DNA of 64,000 nt from Saprospiraceae bacterium UBA2329 (GCA_002344975.1 DDUV01000053.1:1-64000); one strand, 5' to 3'. Numbered from the stretch's first letter, positions 43,358 to 52,183 are shown. A program made the numbers and translations. Notes: generated by a model from the sequence alone, not told the origin.

Positions 43358-44548
43358 TCAGATTTTGAGAAAGCGCAGCATGGCCGTTTCCTGCCCGCTC
43401 TGGATTTGTAAAACATACCAGCCTGCAACCAAATGCGAGACCTCTAATTTCAGTTCCTCTGCATTCTGGCTGATCGTGGCGGAAAAACGACGCCCCCGCG
43501 CATCGTACAGAACAGCCATAATCGGTTCATTACCCGTCCATTGCATATAAATCTGATGTGTAGCCGGATTGGGATGCAGTCGAATGCCCGCCACGTTGGT
43601 TTCCTGTACAGAGGTCGCGCCGGAACAGGCATTATCAGGAAAAGAGGCCCCGAAATAGTGCGTTTGCAGGTATTGTTCCAAAGCCTCTGCGGTGGCTTGC
43701 GCAAAGGCGCTGCGATGGGCGGGCGTGTCCCGCACGCCGCTGAAATTGCACTCAATTTGGATGGCATCTATCGGCCCGCCCTCGATGGAGCCGTGCCGTT
43801 CGGTGTTGTAACCTCCCGAAAAGTAATCTTGCCCGACCAGAGGAAAGGGATCGGGCAGACTGGGTACTGCACGAAAAAATTGATTTTCGTAGATCGTTCC
43901 GAGGGCGGAGGCGCCTCTCAACAGTTGAGCATGCGTTTGATTTTGCAGGTTGTTTTGTACCAAACCCCGAATGCTGGAGTAATTGATAAACTCAGTGGTA
44001 TTAAGAACTGCGTCGCTCATGCGCAACTCGCTGCCATACAGGAGATAACCGAGTTCCAACCGCTGCACGCTGTGGCCGTGACCGTGCATATCCAACAGCA
44101 GCCCGCGACCAAAATGCACTGCGCTGGAGTCTTTGGCGGCTTGTATAAAACGGTGAAAATCGAACCAGGCAGTTTCGGCCAATGGGTTGCCGTTGGCGGC
44201 GATGGCAAGATCGCGATTGGCATCCAACTTTCTTCTGTGTAAGCGATTGATGATGAGATGCGGTCGGCAACCCATACGCTGGGCAATGGCGTCGGCTATT
44301 TCGCGCGAAAGTTCTTCGGTGAACGCATCCATCACCGTCACGCAGTCGGTGCAGTTGCGGTCGGGTATTTCCGAAGGTTGCAGATAGCCGCCATGCGGGG
44401 CCGTAATGATGATGGGCAAAGTACCCGGCCTGTACTCAATGTACTGATTGAGACCGTAGTAGGTTTGGCCGGGAAGGTAGGTTTGCGCATGGCCGAATAA
44501 CAAAAACACATTACACAGCAAAGCACTGAAAATCAATCGAGTATTCAT
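43358..44548 (-). CDS. Secreted N-formylglutamate amidohydrolase-like protein with type A sorting domain
   Basis: This 396-residue protein has a signal peptide (MNTRLIFSALLCNVFLLFGHAQ). The central domain resembles N-formylglutamate amidohydrolase (HutG family): ITAPHGGYLQPSEIPDR, LIINRLHRRKLDANRD, LLDMHGHGHSVQRLELGYLL and DAIQIECNFSGVRD. These contain His and Glu residues suited to metal binding. The last 80 residues (LHPNPATHQIYMQW ... GWYVLQIQSGQETAMLRFLK) are a T9SS type A sorting domain, so the enzyme is probably exported to the surface. The true substrate may be another N-acyl or amide compound. Cytoplasmic HutG proteins lack such a tail. Confidence 0.85.
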   Translation of the reverse strand: MNTRLIFSALLCNVFLLFGHAQTYLPGQTYYGLNQYIEYRPGTLPIIITAPHGGYLQPSEIPDRNCTDCVTVMDAFTEELSREIADAIAQRMGCRPHLIINRLHRRKLDANRDLAIAANGNPLAETAWFDFHRFIQAAKDSSAVHFGRGLLLDMHGHGHSVQRLELGYLLYGSELRMSDAVLNTTEFINYSSIRGLVQNNLQNQTHAQLLRGASALGTIYENQFFRAVPSLPDPFPLVGQDYFSGGYNTERHGSIEGGPIDAIQIECNFSGVRDTPAHRSAFAQATAEALEQYLQTHYFGASFPDNACSGATSVQETNVAGIRLHPNPATHQIYMQWTGNEPIMAVLYDARGRRFSATISQNAEELKLEVSHLVAGWYVLQIQSGQETAMLRFLKI

Positions 44549-44564
44549 TCATTATAACCATTTA

Positions 44565-44726
44565 GCAGCTTCCCCAAACCACGAACTTCGAGCTACGAGT
44601 TTAAGTATCATAAAAATTACAAATTACTCATTTTCAATAGTGAATTTGAAATTTCCCCATAAGGAAAATCTAATTTCCCGACGAAAATGCAAGCTCATAG
44701 CTCGTGGCTTGCAGCTTGCAGCTTTT
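44565..44726. repeat. Intergenic repeat family B, copy 1
   Basis: The element has a core TTGAAATTTCCCC...AAAATCTAATTTC...ACGAAAA (about 44646-44687), whose ends GAAATT and AATTTC are inverted. It is flanked by tandem heptamer-like units such as GCTCGTG-GCTTGCA-GCTTGCA on the right. The same core with similar flanks occurs at 52975-53150. The gap from 44549 to 44753 holds no ORF. Confidence 0.7.
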
Positions 44727-44753
44727 GGGGGTATAGTAAACAGATACCACGAT

Positions 44754-46232
44754 TCAATACTCATCTTCATCAAAATCAGTATCGTTCAACATGCCAGCCA
44801 GCAGGTCTCGGAACGATACGCCGGCCTCCACCATGTCTTTGTTCACCACGTTGAACTCCGCCAGCCCGTGCAGCGCCAATTCCATAAACGGGTACGCCTC
44901 ATCGCCGGTCACCGCCAATTCTTTTTCTACCAACTTGCGCAATCCAGCCACTCCGTCCAATGCTTTTCGGTAGTCTTTGTCGGGTGCATCTATCAATAGA
45001 TCAATGGAATTACTACCTGAAAACCAGGCGCGTACAACGCCGAATGGGTCCGTATCCCGGCCTTTTTTCAGCTTGTCGGGATTGGGGAAATGCGCCAGAA
45101 ACATCTCCTTCAGGGCAGTGCCCAGCAAGTGCATGGCCACCTGATACGGGCCTTCCTGCTCGCCTTCATAAACCAATTCCACCTTGCCGGTAATGGCGGG
45201 TACCACCCCCCAGAAATCGGTGATGCGGGCAGTCGCTTTTTGTTCTTTATTGATGAGCATACGGCGCTCTGCGGTGCTCACCAAGTTTTCATACGCCGAG
45301 ATACTCAGGCGCGCCGACACCCCGCTTTTTGAATCCACCAACTCGCTCTCGCGGGCGGTGAAAGCGATGCGCTCCAATAGTATTTCCAACAAATCCGGCA
45401 CCGTGATATGTGCCTTTTGATCGGCAGCCAAGAGGGCTTCCTGCCGGGTGATCTTGCGAGCTATCTCTATGGTTTTGGGATAGTGGGTCAGAATCTGGCT
45501 TTCGATGCGGTCCTTCAGCGGGGTGATGATGCTGCCCCGGTTGGTGTAGTCTTCCGGGTTGGCCGTAAAAACGAACTGAATATCGAGCGGCAGGCGCAAT
45601 TTGAAGCCGCGAATCTGAATGTCGCCTTCCTGCAAAATATTGAACAAGGAGACCTGAATACGGGCCTGCAAGTCGGGCAACTCATTGATAACGAATATGC
45701 TGCGATGCGAATGAGGCACTAAGCCGAAATGGATGACGCGCTCGTCGGAGTAGGGCAGCTTGAGGGTAGCGGCTTTGATGGGGTCCACGTCGCCGATGAG
45801 GTCGGCCACGCTTACGTCGGGGGTGGCCAATTTTTCCACATAGCGTTGGTCGCGGTGCAGCCACTCGACGGGCGTGTCGTCGCCGTGTTCGGCAATGATG
45901 TCTTTGGCGCGCCGGGAAATGGGGTGCAGCGGGTCGTCGTTGAGTTCGCTGCCGGCCACCACGGGGATGTACTCGTCGAGCAGGTGAACGAGCAGGCGCG
46001 CGATGCGGGTTTTGGCCTGACCGCGCAAACCCAGCAGGAGAATGTTGTGGCGAGAAAGCACGGCGCGCTCTATGTCGGGCAGCACGGTGTCGTCGAAACC
46101 GATGATGCCCTCGAACACTTTTTTGCGTTGGCGCAGGATTTCGACGAGGTTGTCACGGAGTTCTTCTTTGATGGATTTGGGTTGGTAGCCCGAAGCCTTG
46201 AGTTGGCCGAGGGTTTGAATATTTGGCTGCAT
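44754..46232 (-). CDS. MoxR-like AAA ATPase (magnesium chelatase subunit I type)
   Basis: The product is a 492-residue AAA+ ATPase with a helical N-terminal region. A Walker A-like loop (LLGLRGQAKTRIARLL) comes next, in which the usual GKT/S is replaced by AKT; this is a form I recognise in this subfamily. A Walker B region (SIFVINELPDLQ) carries Asn-Glu, the sensor 1 segment is FVFTANPEDYTNRG, and a C-terminal lid contains SGVSARLSISAYENLVS. Such proteins often act with a VWA-domain partner, but none is adjacent. The start at 46232 (MQPNIQTLGQL) was chosen because the upstream extension has no family resemblance. The function is unknown. Confidence 0.82.
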   Translation of the reverse strand: MQPNIQTLGQLKASGYQPKSIKEELRDNLVEILRQRKKVFEGIIGFDDTVLPDIERAVLSRHNILLLGLRGQAKTRIARLLVHLLDEYIPVVAGSELNDDPLHPISRRAKDIIAEHGDDTPVEWLHRDQRYVEKLATPDVSVADLIGDVDPIKAATLKLPYSDERVIHFGLVPHSHRSIFVINELPDLQARIQVSLFNILQEGDIQIRGFKLRLPLDIQFVFTANPEDYTNRGSIITPLKDRIESQILTHYPKTIEIARKITRQEALLAADQKAHITVPDLLEILLERIAFTARESELVDSKSGVSARLSISAYENLVSTAERRMLINKEQKATARITDFWGVVPAITGKVELVYEGEQEGPYQVAMHLLGTALKEMFLAHFPNPDKLKKGRDTDPFGVVRAWFSGSNSIDLLIDAPDKDYRKALDGVAGLRKLVEKELAVTGDEAYPFMELALHGLAEFNVVNKDMVEAGVSFRDLLAGMLNDTDFDEDEY

Positions 46233-46299
46233 AAGAATGGTGTTCGGATGAAAAAAAACAAAAACGCAAAATGAAGGGAATGGTTGCCGGCATTTTGTG

Positions 46300-46307
46300 T
46301 AAGTTTG
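46300..46307 (+). promoter_or_regulatory. TANNTTTG-type -7 box before the PorE-like gene
   Basis: TAAGTTTG sits 19 bases before the ATG at 46327 and matches the -7 consensus. A TTG at 46284-46286 is only 13 bases upstream of it, shorter than usual, so this is a weak call. The MoxR-like gene is divergent from it (start 46232). Confidence 0.4.
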
Positions 46308-46326
46308 GCCATTAAAATCTACTCCT

Positions 46327-49300
46327 ATGCTCTTCAGATTTCCCCTGCTCCGGTGTTCCGTTTGGTTGTTCACCTTCTTACCCGCCCTCTTAACGGCTCA
46401 GGCCGACAAAGGCATGAACCTCCTCTCCAAAGGCAATCCGGTTGCTGCCGAGGCTGCTTTTCGTGCCGATTTGGACAATCCCAAAGAGGCGCCCTTGGCC
46501 ATGTACGGGCTGTCTTTGGTGTATGCAGATGCAAAATTCGAGCGCAAAAACATAGACACAGCCTTCGTTTTTATTGAAACCTGCGATAAAACGTACCGGA
46601 AAATGCCGCCCGATTTGAAATCGAAAATTGTAAAAAAGTTGAGCAGCGCCATGATCGCCGATCAGCGCAAAGCCGTCATTGACAAGGCATTCGCACGCGC
46701 CAAAGAGCAGGCTACGGTAGAGGCTTATGAGTTTTTCCTGAACAACTTTCCCAAACCGCTCACCAAACTGAAACGCGCCGCCCTCACAGAGCGCAACGCG
46801 CTGGCCCTGCAACGCGCCAAAGCTACCGGGCAACACAACGAGATACAGGCCCTGCTCGACCGCTACGGCAGCAGCTTGGCCACCGACACGCCCAACCTGT
46901 ACGCCGAAGCACAACGCGCACTTTTTCAGTTCTTTATCAATGAAAAAGGCTGGGGCGCTTTCGCGGAATTCAAAACGGCCTATCCTGAGAACATGGTGCT
47001 CAAAGATACGCTGCTGACCGTTTTCCAACAGGCCGTTCAAACGCCGGCCCCGGGTGCATTGGAGTTGTTTGTGGACAAATACCCCGGCTCCGTTTTTTTG
47101 CCTTTGGCTACCGACAGTCTGGCGGCTCGTTTGGCGCTGTCTGGCAGTATGGCTTCTTGCAAAAAATTTCTCGGCAAATACCCGCAACATCCTCAATCAC
47201 AGAGCATTTGGAAGAGATTGTACCAACAGGTTACAACCGGCGCTACCAATCCGGCGATCCTCGAACGCTTCCTCAAAGACCATCCCGCCTACCCCTTCCC
47301 CGACGAAGTGCAAAGCGACATCGCCTATCTGAAAGCCAATCAGATTCGCCTCGAAGCAGAGGCGTTTTTGCAACAAGCTGAACCGGAACCGGGCTTTCGC
47401 TTCCTGCGTACGCATGGGCAACAATCGGAGTTTTCAGAAAAGGTACAAAACCACCTCGCCGAAATACTCCTGAAACGCGATGCCACTCAAAGCGACAATG
47501 CCAAGTATATCAAGGATTTCATTGCGCTTTGCCCCGGTCACAAGTCCGTCAACCCGCTCTGGAAACAACTCTACGCCGGAGTGCATAAAACTGCCACCGA
47601 CCCGGCAACGCTCGAGCGCTTTCTCAATGACAACCCCGCTTACCCGTACAAAGACGAGGCGCTGAGCGACATACAGTTCTTGCGCAAAAACGAAGAAAAA
47701 CTGAAGTACGAGGCATTCCTGCAAAAGCCCGACATCGCCGCAGGCTTAGATTACATCAACCGTTTTCCGCAAGGCGCCTACCGCGAGACAGTGAGCAAGC
47801 GATTGGGCGAACTGCTGCTGCAACCGCAAGCCAAAAAGCAGGACATAGAGCGCTTCCTCAAGGCTTTCCCAGGCACCGACAAACGGCAGGCGCTTTTGAG
47901 GCAATTGTACGAACCTGTTTCTAAAAATCTGAATGCCAATGAAATAACAGCTTTTCAGCAAGCCTGGCCGGATTTTGAAGACAAAAAAAGAGTAGCCGCC
48001 GATCTGGAACGCGCCCAGTTGACCGGACAAATGCCCGCCACATACAGCCCCGACAAAAAGGACTTGTTCGACAAATTCATCCGCCAAACAGCGCCTTCCG
48101 ACAAGGCCCTCGATGCCCTGAAAAAGATGATCCGTTCCGACTTCAGTTCCGGCAAATACCAGGAGGCTTTCAAGACCGTCAACGAATACTCCGACTTATT
48201 CGGCAACGCCAATGAAAAGTACAACCAATTGAAGTCTTTGTTGAAAATGCCCACCGAAGACATTCAGCGACAAGGCTTTGCGAGTACCATCAACACCAAT
48301 CGGGACGAGTACGCGCCCATTCTCTCTGCCGATGGCAAAACCATGTATCTCTGTAAGACCGTTTTCGGCAGCGAAGATATTTTCGTTTCCGAACAAGACG
48401 CGTCGGGCAACTGGTCGGCGCCCAAACCCGTTGCCAACTGGAACACAGATAACGGCAGCGAGGCTCCCGAAAGCATCTCCGCCGACGGCAATACCTTTTA
48501 TATGTTCAAAGCGGGCAAGTTTTACACCAGTCAAAAAACAAGCTCCGGTTGGTCTGCGCCCGAAGCCATGATTGCGCCTTTCAATACCTTCAACTGGCAG
48601 GCCGATATGAGCATTTCCGCCGACGGCAAATCCATTTTGTTTGCAGCCTCCGGCGGTGCTTTTGGCAATCAGGACATCTACGTTTGTCTCAAGCAGGACG
48701 ATGGCTCCTGGGCCAAACCGCTGGCTCTGGGCAACATCATCAACACCTCGCGCAGCGACCGCTCGCCCTTCCTGCACCCCGATGGTAAAACCCTGTATTT
48801 CAGCTCGGAAGGCCACGAAGGCTTCGGCGGTTCAGACATTTTTATGTCCAAACGCTTAGACGATACCTGGACCAACTGGAGCCTGCCCCTCAACCTCGGC
48901 CCCGCTTTCAACACCTCCGGCAACGACTGGGGCTTCCGCGTGAGTACCGACGGAACTTTTGCCTATTACAGCGCCAATCTGAACGGCAATGCCGACATCG
49001 TGCGCTGCCTCCTGCCCACCGACATCAAACCCGACAAGGTGGCTACCATCAGCGGTAAAGTGACGGATACAAAAGACGTGCCATTGGACGCTGAAATCCT
49101 CTGGGAAGACCTCAGCACCGGCAAAGTGGTACAAACGACGCGTTCCAATCCTGCTACCGGCGAGTTTTTCGCCGTATTGCCCGAACGCAAAAGGTACGGC
49201 TACACCGCCCGCAAACCCGGCTACTTCCCTCAATCGGGCAACGTGGACATGCGCACCGAACTCACGGAAGTCCGCCTGCCACAGCCCATCCGATTGGCCA

Positions 49301-49662
49301 CCATCGAAAACATGAAAACCGAAGATATCAGCCTGCCGCTCAACAACTTATTTTTTGAAACCGCCAAATACGAACTGCAACCGGAGTCCTTCCTCGAACT
49401 CAATCGCTTAGCCGAACTGATACAATCGGAAAGCCTCCGCATCGAAGTGCAAGGCCATACCGACAACGTAGGCAACGACGCCGGCAATCAGACGCTGTCG
49501 GAAAACCGGGCCAAATCAGTCCGCGCCTACCTCATCAGCAGAGGCTGCAACGCCGGCAACATCACGACCAAAGGCTTCGGCAAAAGTAAACCCAAAGCCT
49601 CCAACGACACCGATGAAGGCCGGGCACAGAACCGCAGGGTGGAGATCAGGGTGGTGCGGTGA
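46327..49662 (+). CDS. PorE-like envelope protein: TPR-like, PD40 propeller, CRD and OmpA domains
   Basis: The 1,111-residue protein has a signal peptide (MLFRFPLLRCSVWLFTFLPALLTAQ) and a long helical N-terminal region with tandem units such as ERFLKDHPAYPFPDEVQSDI and ERFLNDNPAYPYKDEALSDI (TPR-like, to about residue 640). Next come PD40 propeller strands (YAPILSADGKTMYLCKTVFG; SPFLHPDGKTLYFSSEGHEGFGGSD) at about 655-895, a carboxypeptidase-regulatory-like domain (ISGKVTDTKDVPLDAEI) at about 906-985, and a C-terminal OmpA peptidoglycan-binding domain (IEVQGHTDNVG, NRAKSVRAYLISRG). This order is that of PorE, a T9SS-associated protein that binds peptidoglycan. Other OmpA/PD40 proteins are common in Bacteroidetes, so the match is by architecture only. 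Confidence 0.82.
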   Translation: MLFRFPLLRCSVWLFTFLPALLTAQADKGMNLLSKGNPVAAEAAFRADLDNPKEAPLAMYGLSLVYADAKFERKNIDTAFVFIETCDKTYRKMPPDLKSKIVKKLSSAMIADQRKAVIDKAFARAKEQATVEAYEFFLNNFPKPLTKLKRAALTERNALALQRAKATGQHNEIQALLDRYGSSLATDTPNLYAEAQRALFQFFINEKGWGAFAEFKTAYPENMVLKDTLLTVFQQAVQTPAPGALELFVDKYPGSVFLPLATDSLAARLALSGSMASCKKFLGKYPQHPQSQSIWKRLYQQVTTGATNPAILERFLKDHPAYPFPDEVQSDIAYLKANQIRLEAEAFLQQAEPEPGFRFLRTHGQQSEFSEKVQNHLAEILLKRDATQSDNAKYIKDFIALCPGHKSVNPLWKQLYAGVHKTATDPATLERFLNDNPAYPYKDEALSDIQFLRKNEEKLKYEAFLQKPDIAAGLDYINRFPQGAYRETVSKRLGELLLQPQAKKQDIERFLKAFPGTDKRQALLRQLYEPVSKNLNANEITAFQQAWPDFEDKKRVAADLERAQLTGQMPATYSPDKKDLFDKFIRQTAPSDKALDALKKMIRSDFSSGKYQEAFKTVNEYSDLFGNANEKYNQLKSLLKMPTEDIQRQGFASTINTNRDEYAPILSADGKTMYLCKTVFGSEDIFVSEQDASGNWSAPKPVANWNTDNGSEAPESISADGNTFYMFKAGKFYTSQKTSSGWSAPEAMIAPFNTFNWQADMSISADGKSILFAASGGAFGNQDIYVCLKQDDGSWAKPLALGNIINTSRSDRSPFLHPDGKTLYFSSEGHEGFGGSDIFMSKRLDDTWTNWSLPLNLGPAFNTSGNDWGFRVSTDGTFAYYSANLNGNADIVRCLLPTDIKPDKVATISGKVTDTKDVPLDAEILWEDLSTGKVVQTTRSNPATGEFFAVLPERKRYGYTARKPGYFPQSGNVDMRTELTEVRLPQPIRLATIENMKTEDISLPLNNLFFETAKYELQPESFLELNRLAELIQSESLRIEVQGHTDNVGNDAGNQTLSENRAKSVRAYLISRGCNAGNITTKGFGKSKPKASNDTDEGRAQNRRVEIRVVR

Positions 49663-49670
49663 GGTGAGGC

Positions 49671-49698
49671 GGTTGCGAAGCCTCCAAGGATTCGTACC
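49671..49698. repeat. Palindrome C (GGTTGCGAA type), copy 1
   Basis: GGTTGCGAAGCCTCCAAGGA followed by TTCGTACC forms an imperfect hairpin. It abuts the left end of the family A element at 49697. The same palindrome abuts the right end of the second full copy at 52184-52212. Confidence 0.7.
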
Positions 49699-49885
49699 GC
49701 TCGCGCGAGATTCCATCTCGTGCGAATATCCTGCGGGTTCTACCCGCTTATAAAATCCTCTTTTTCAGCTTGCTCCCGCAAAAGTAGTGCCGCCTTTCGT
49801 GTTGATTTCATTTAAAAAAAAGAAAACGGCAGCGGGTAGAACCCGCGAAATAGTGGAACGAGATAGAATCTCGCTCCAGCGGGGG
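49697..49885. repeat. MITE/REP-like intergenic repeat family A, full copy 1
   Basis: The element is about 190 bp and has imperfect inverted ends of about 50 bp. The left end carries GAGAT-TCC-ATCTC and GCGGGT-TCT-ACCCGC palindromes; the right end carries GCGGGT-AGA-ACCCGC and GAGAT-AGA-ATCTC in reversed order. The middle (TTTTTCAGCTTGCTCCCGCA...) has no ORF. A second full copy lies at 51991-52177. The stretch from 49663 to 49946 contains no gene. Confidence 0.85.
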
Positions 49886-49946
49886 CGGGGGTGCGTTAGA
49901 GGCGAAGCGCTAACTTCGGGTTAGCTCCTCACTTGTGGGTGCTGCC

Positions 49947-50669
49947 CTAAAGCACCTCCACGAGTTCCAGCGCGGCCAGGCTGATTTTGTTGTACTCGAT
50001 GCCCGCGTCCGCATCGCTGATAACGCCCATGCCCGTTTTCTTTTGCAAACGAATGAGCCGGCTTTTGAGCATCAGGGCCGAGTCGCTGTGTGGGCCGTTC
50101 TGCAAGGTCTCGTTCAATACTTCGAGCATGGCGGGCAGGTCGCCGGCAACGAACAAGTCGAGTGCGCGCTGCTGTACCGGAGCGCCTTGTCTTTGGAAGG
50201 CCTCGAGTCGGTTTTGTGCGTGCGCTCTCTGGTTTTCGGCGGAAGGCAGCAACAGGCTTTCTTTTTTGAAAAAAAGCAATCCCCACACGCCCAGCAACAC
50301 TGCCTGAAGCGGCAACAGGTATGTATAAGAGCGCGCCACTGCCTCCGACAAACTGTATCCGGCAGCGCCTGCGGACGTACCCGCCTGCGCGAGCCACACG
50401 ACTACCCCAAAGAGGCCGCTCCAACCTGCCACACCGAGGAAAACCGGGCGCAGTATCATCTTCCCGCGATTGGGCAAGGCCAGCGCCGAAACGAACAACA
50501 CGACGGCGCCGGGCAGCCACTGCACAAATATCCACAGCCAGGCTTGTCCTTCCATGCCCTGATATTTGCCCGCCGACATTTGCAACAGAAAAAACAGGAA
50601 CGAGGGCAACATCAGGCCGAACCACAGGGCCATCAGCTTTTTTCGGATATCAGAAAGCAGGAGGAGCAT
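49947..50669 (-). CDS. Membrane protein with EAD11-like C-terminal domain
   Basis: This 240-residue protein has four predicted membrane segments in the N-terminal 140 residues (for example LMALWFGLMLPSFLFFLLQM, LWIFVQWLPGAVVLFVSALAL, VFLGVAGWSGLFGVVVWLA and YLLPLQAVLLGVWGLLFF). After a linker, the tail has two short helices (DLFVAGDLPAMLEVLNETL, then MLKSRLIRLQKKTGMGVISDAD and YNKISLAALELVEVL). That pattern resembles effector-associated domain 11 (EAD11), an adaptor known from NTPase-based bacterial conflict systems. No obvious effector partner with the same domain lies next to it. The domain assignment is by pattern only. Confidence 0.65.
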   Translation of the reverse strand: MLLLLSDIRKKLMALWFGLMLPSFLFFLLQMSAGKYQGMEGQAWLWIFVQWLPGAVVLFVSALALPNRGKMILRPVFLGVAGWSGLFGVVVWLAQAGTSAGAAGYSLSEAVARSYTYLLPLQAVLLGVWGLLFFKKESLLLPSAENQRAHAQNRLEAFQRQGAPVQQRALDLFVAGDLPAMLEVLNETLQNGPHSDSALMLKSRLIRLQKKTGMGVISDADAGIEYNKISLAALELVEVL

Positions 50670-50681
50670 GGCAAGTTGGGT

Positions 50682-51884
50682 TTATGGGCGAAACAAGCGT
50701 TCGAGGCCGGATTGCCGGAAGTGGCTGCCGGCGTCGAGCAGGCAGGGGCATTTTTGGCCGGGCTTGTGATTCACTTCAGGCACTTCAAATTCATACACCA
50801 AAAAATCTACGTTGTAGCCCGCAGAGGGCCTGCTTTGTACGCTTTGGGGCAGGCGGTTGATGCCGCGTTGCATCCAGGCTTTGGCTTCTTCCTTGCCGAT
50901 GCGCTGTTCTGCGGAAGCGTAAGCCTGTTTGCTCACGATGAAAACAAACACCCGCAGATAGGCTTTCCGGGGGAAGACCAAGCTTTTGAGATAGTCCAAC
51001 GAAAGTGAAAACGTAGCCCCTACGGGCAGTTCGACCCATCGCTGAGCCGCATTTTTCAGGGGCTTGCCGTCCGGTTCGTATTGCTCTATCTGAGTAACGA
51101 CCGCAAATCCGTCGGGCACCGATAAATAGCGAAACGGATACTGTGCCTCCTGAAGCGCTTTTTTGATGCGCAGCGAGAGCTCGCCCAGCGTTTTATGGCC
51201 GGGGAAATAGTTGGCCGGCAGTTCCAGCGCCTGATAACACTGCGGCGGCGGGAAGGGGAAAGCGGCTTTTTGGAATTCGAGCCAGGCGGGGTCTTCATCG
51301 AAGGGCAGGGCATCGAGGCGAAACTGTGCATCTGCCTCTTTGTACCCTCCGAGGATGACGGCCATGCGGTCGTAGTTTTGGCCTTTCATAAAGCCGGATG
51401 GCGACAGTGCCTCCTGCATCTCGACGGGCGGCACGTTCATGCGTCGCAGTACGTACCCCATGAAGCGGTCGGCCTCCCGGTCTTCTATGGCTCGGAGTTC
51501 GGGGAGGAGGCTGTGTTCGTACAGGTGGTGGCCCAGCTCGCGCGCCAGGGCCGCCAGGCGCATGGTCGGGTCGGCCTGTTCCCAGAAATCGAGGCTCCAG
51601 AGCAGGTAGCGACGCCCTTCAAATATGACGGCCGATACATTCTCCACATTGGACTGAATCACAAGGATTTGGGGGACATCCGTCAGTCCCGACAACAGGA
51701 TAATTTCGGCCATCAGGCTGTCCAATACTTCGTTGCTTTCGCCGAATTGGTACCACTCTTCCTCCGGCAGCCCCGACGAGAAAAAAGCGCTTTTTTGCCC
51801 GGTTTCAATGGGCAGGCGTTTCTGGGCATGGGCAAGGTTCCAGAACAATACCGGCAATAGGAAAACAAGGATCGGGCGCAGCAT
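50682..51884 (-). CDS. Secreted M48-like protein with a degenerate zinc motif
   Basis: The product is 400 residues from the start at 51884 (MLRPILVFLLPVLFWNLAHAQ, a signal peptide); a start at 51911 adds nine residues. The central part resembles M48-type metalloproteases (RLAALARELGHHLYEHSLLPEL and EDREADRFMGYVLRRM), but the HEXXH motif reads RELGH because the first zinc-binding His is Arg. The third ligand region (EADRF) is kept. The rest (VVTQIEQYEPDGKPLKNAAQRW; FSLSLDYLKSLVFPRKAYLRVFVFIV) is unfamiliar. It lies 12 bases upstream of the EAD11-like gene on the same strand and is probably co-transcribed with it. It may be a catalytically dead binder. Confidence 0.6.
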   Translation of the reverse strand: MLRPILVFLLPVLFWNLAHAQKRLPIETGQKSAFFSSGLPEEEWYQFGESNEVLDSLMAEIILLSGLTDVPQILVIQSNVENVSAVIFEGRRYLLWSLDFWEQADPTMRLAALARELGHHLYEHSLLPELRAIEDREADRFMGYVLRRMNVPPVEMQEALSPSGFMKGQNYDRMAVILGGYKEADAQFRLDALPFDEDPAWLEFQKAAFPFPPPQCYQALELPANYFPGHKTLGELSLRIKKALQEAQYPFRYLSVPDGFAVVTQIEQYEPDGKPLKNAAQRWVELPVGATFSLSLDYLKSLVFPRKAYLRVFVFIVSKQAYASAEQRIGKEEAKAWMQRGINRLPQSVQSRPSAGYNVDFLVYEFEVPEVNHKPGQKCPCLLDAGSHFRQSGLERLFRP

Positions 51885-51948
51885 AAGGCGATGTTTTGCA
51901 CAAACATTCATAAAAAACTCTGAATAAAACAAGTTTCCGGCAGTGCAC

Positions 51949-51979
51949 AATTTGACAAATCTCGAAGATTTGTCAAATT
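51949..51979. repeat. Perfect 14-bp inverted repeat with 3-base loop
   Basis: Arms AATTTGACAAATCT and AGATTTGTCAAATT are exact reverse complements around the loop CGA. The hairpin lies just upstream of the family A copy at 51991 and has no T-run suitable for a terminator. Confidence 0.9.
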
Positions 51980-51990
51980 TTCGCCCCGCC

Positions 51991-52177
51991 CCGCTCGCGC
52001 GAGATTCCATCTCGAGCGAGTATCCTGCGGGTTCTACCCGCTTGTAAAACCTTCTTTTTCAGCCTGCTCCCGCAAAAGTAGTGCCGCCTGTCGTGTTGAC
52101 TTCATTCAAAAAAAGAAAACGGCAGCGGGTAGAACCCGCACAATAGTGGAACGAGATAGAATCTCGCTCCAGCAGGG
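51991..52177. repeat. MITE/REP-like intergenic repeat family A, full copy 2
   Basis: This copy is about 90% identical by eye to the element at 49697-49885, with the same left and right palindromes and the same central sequence (CAGCCTGCTCCCGCAAAAG...). It forms the core of a 0.7-kb palindrome-rich island that contains no gene (51912-52618). Confidence 0.85.
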
Positions 52178-52183
52178 CGAACC

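Noticed and set aside
44565..44726. Heptamer-like tandem tract as a CRISPR or VNTR locus
   Set aside because: The units are too short and too degenerate, and there are no unique spacers; treated as part of repeat family B.
44754..49662. MoxR-VWA ternary conflict system
   Set aside because: The AAA protein is present but no VWA partner or effector is adjacent, and the PorE-like protein is a structural envelope protein.
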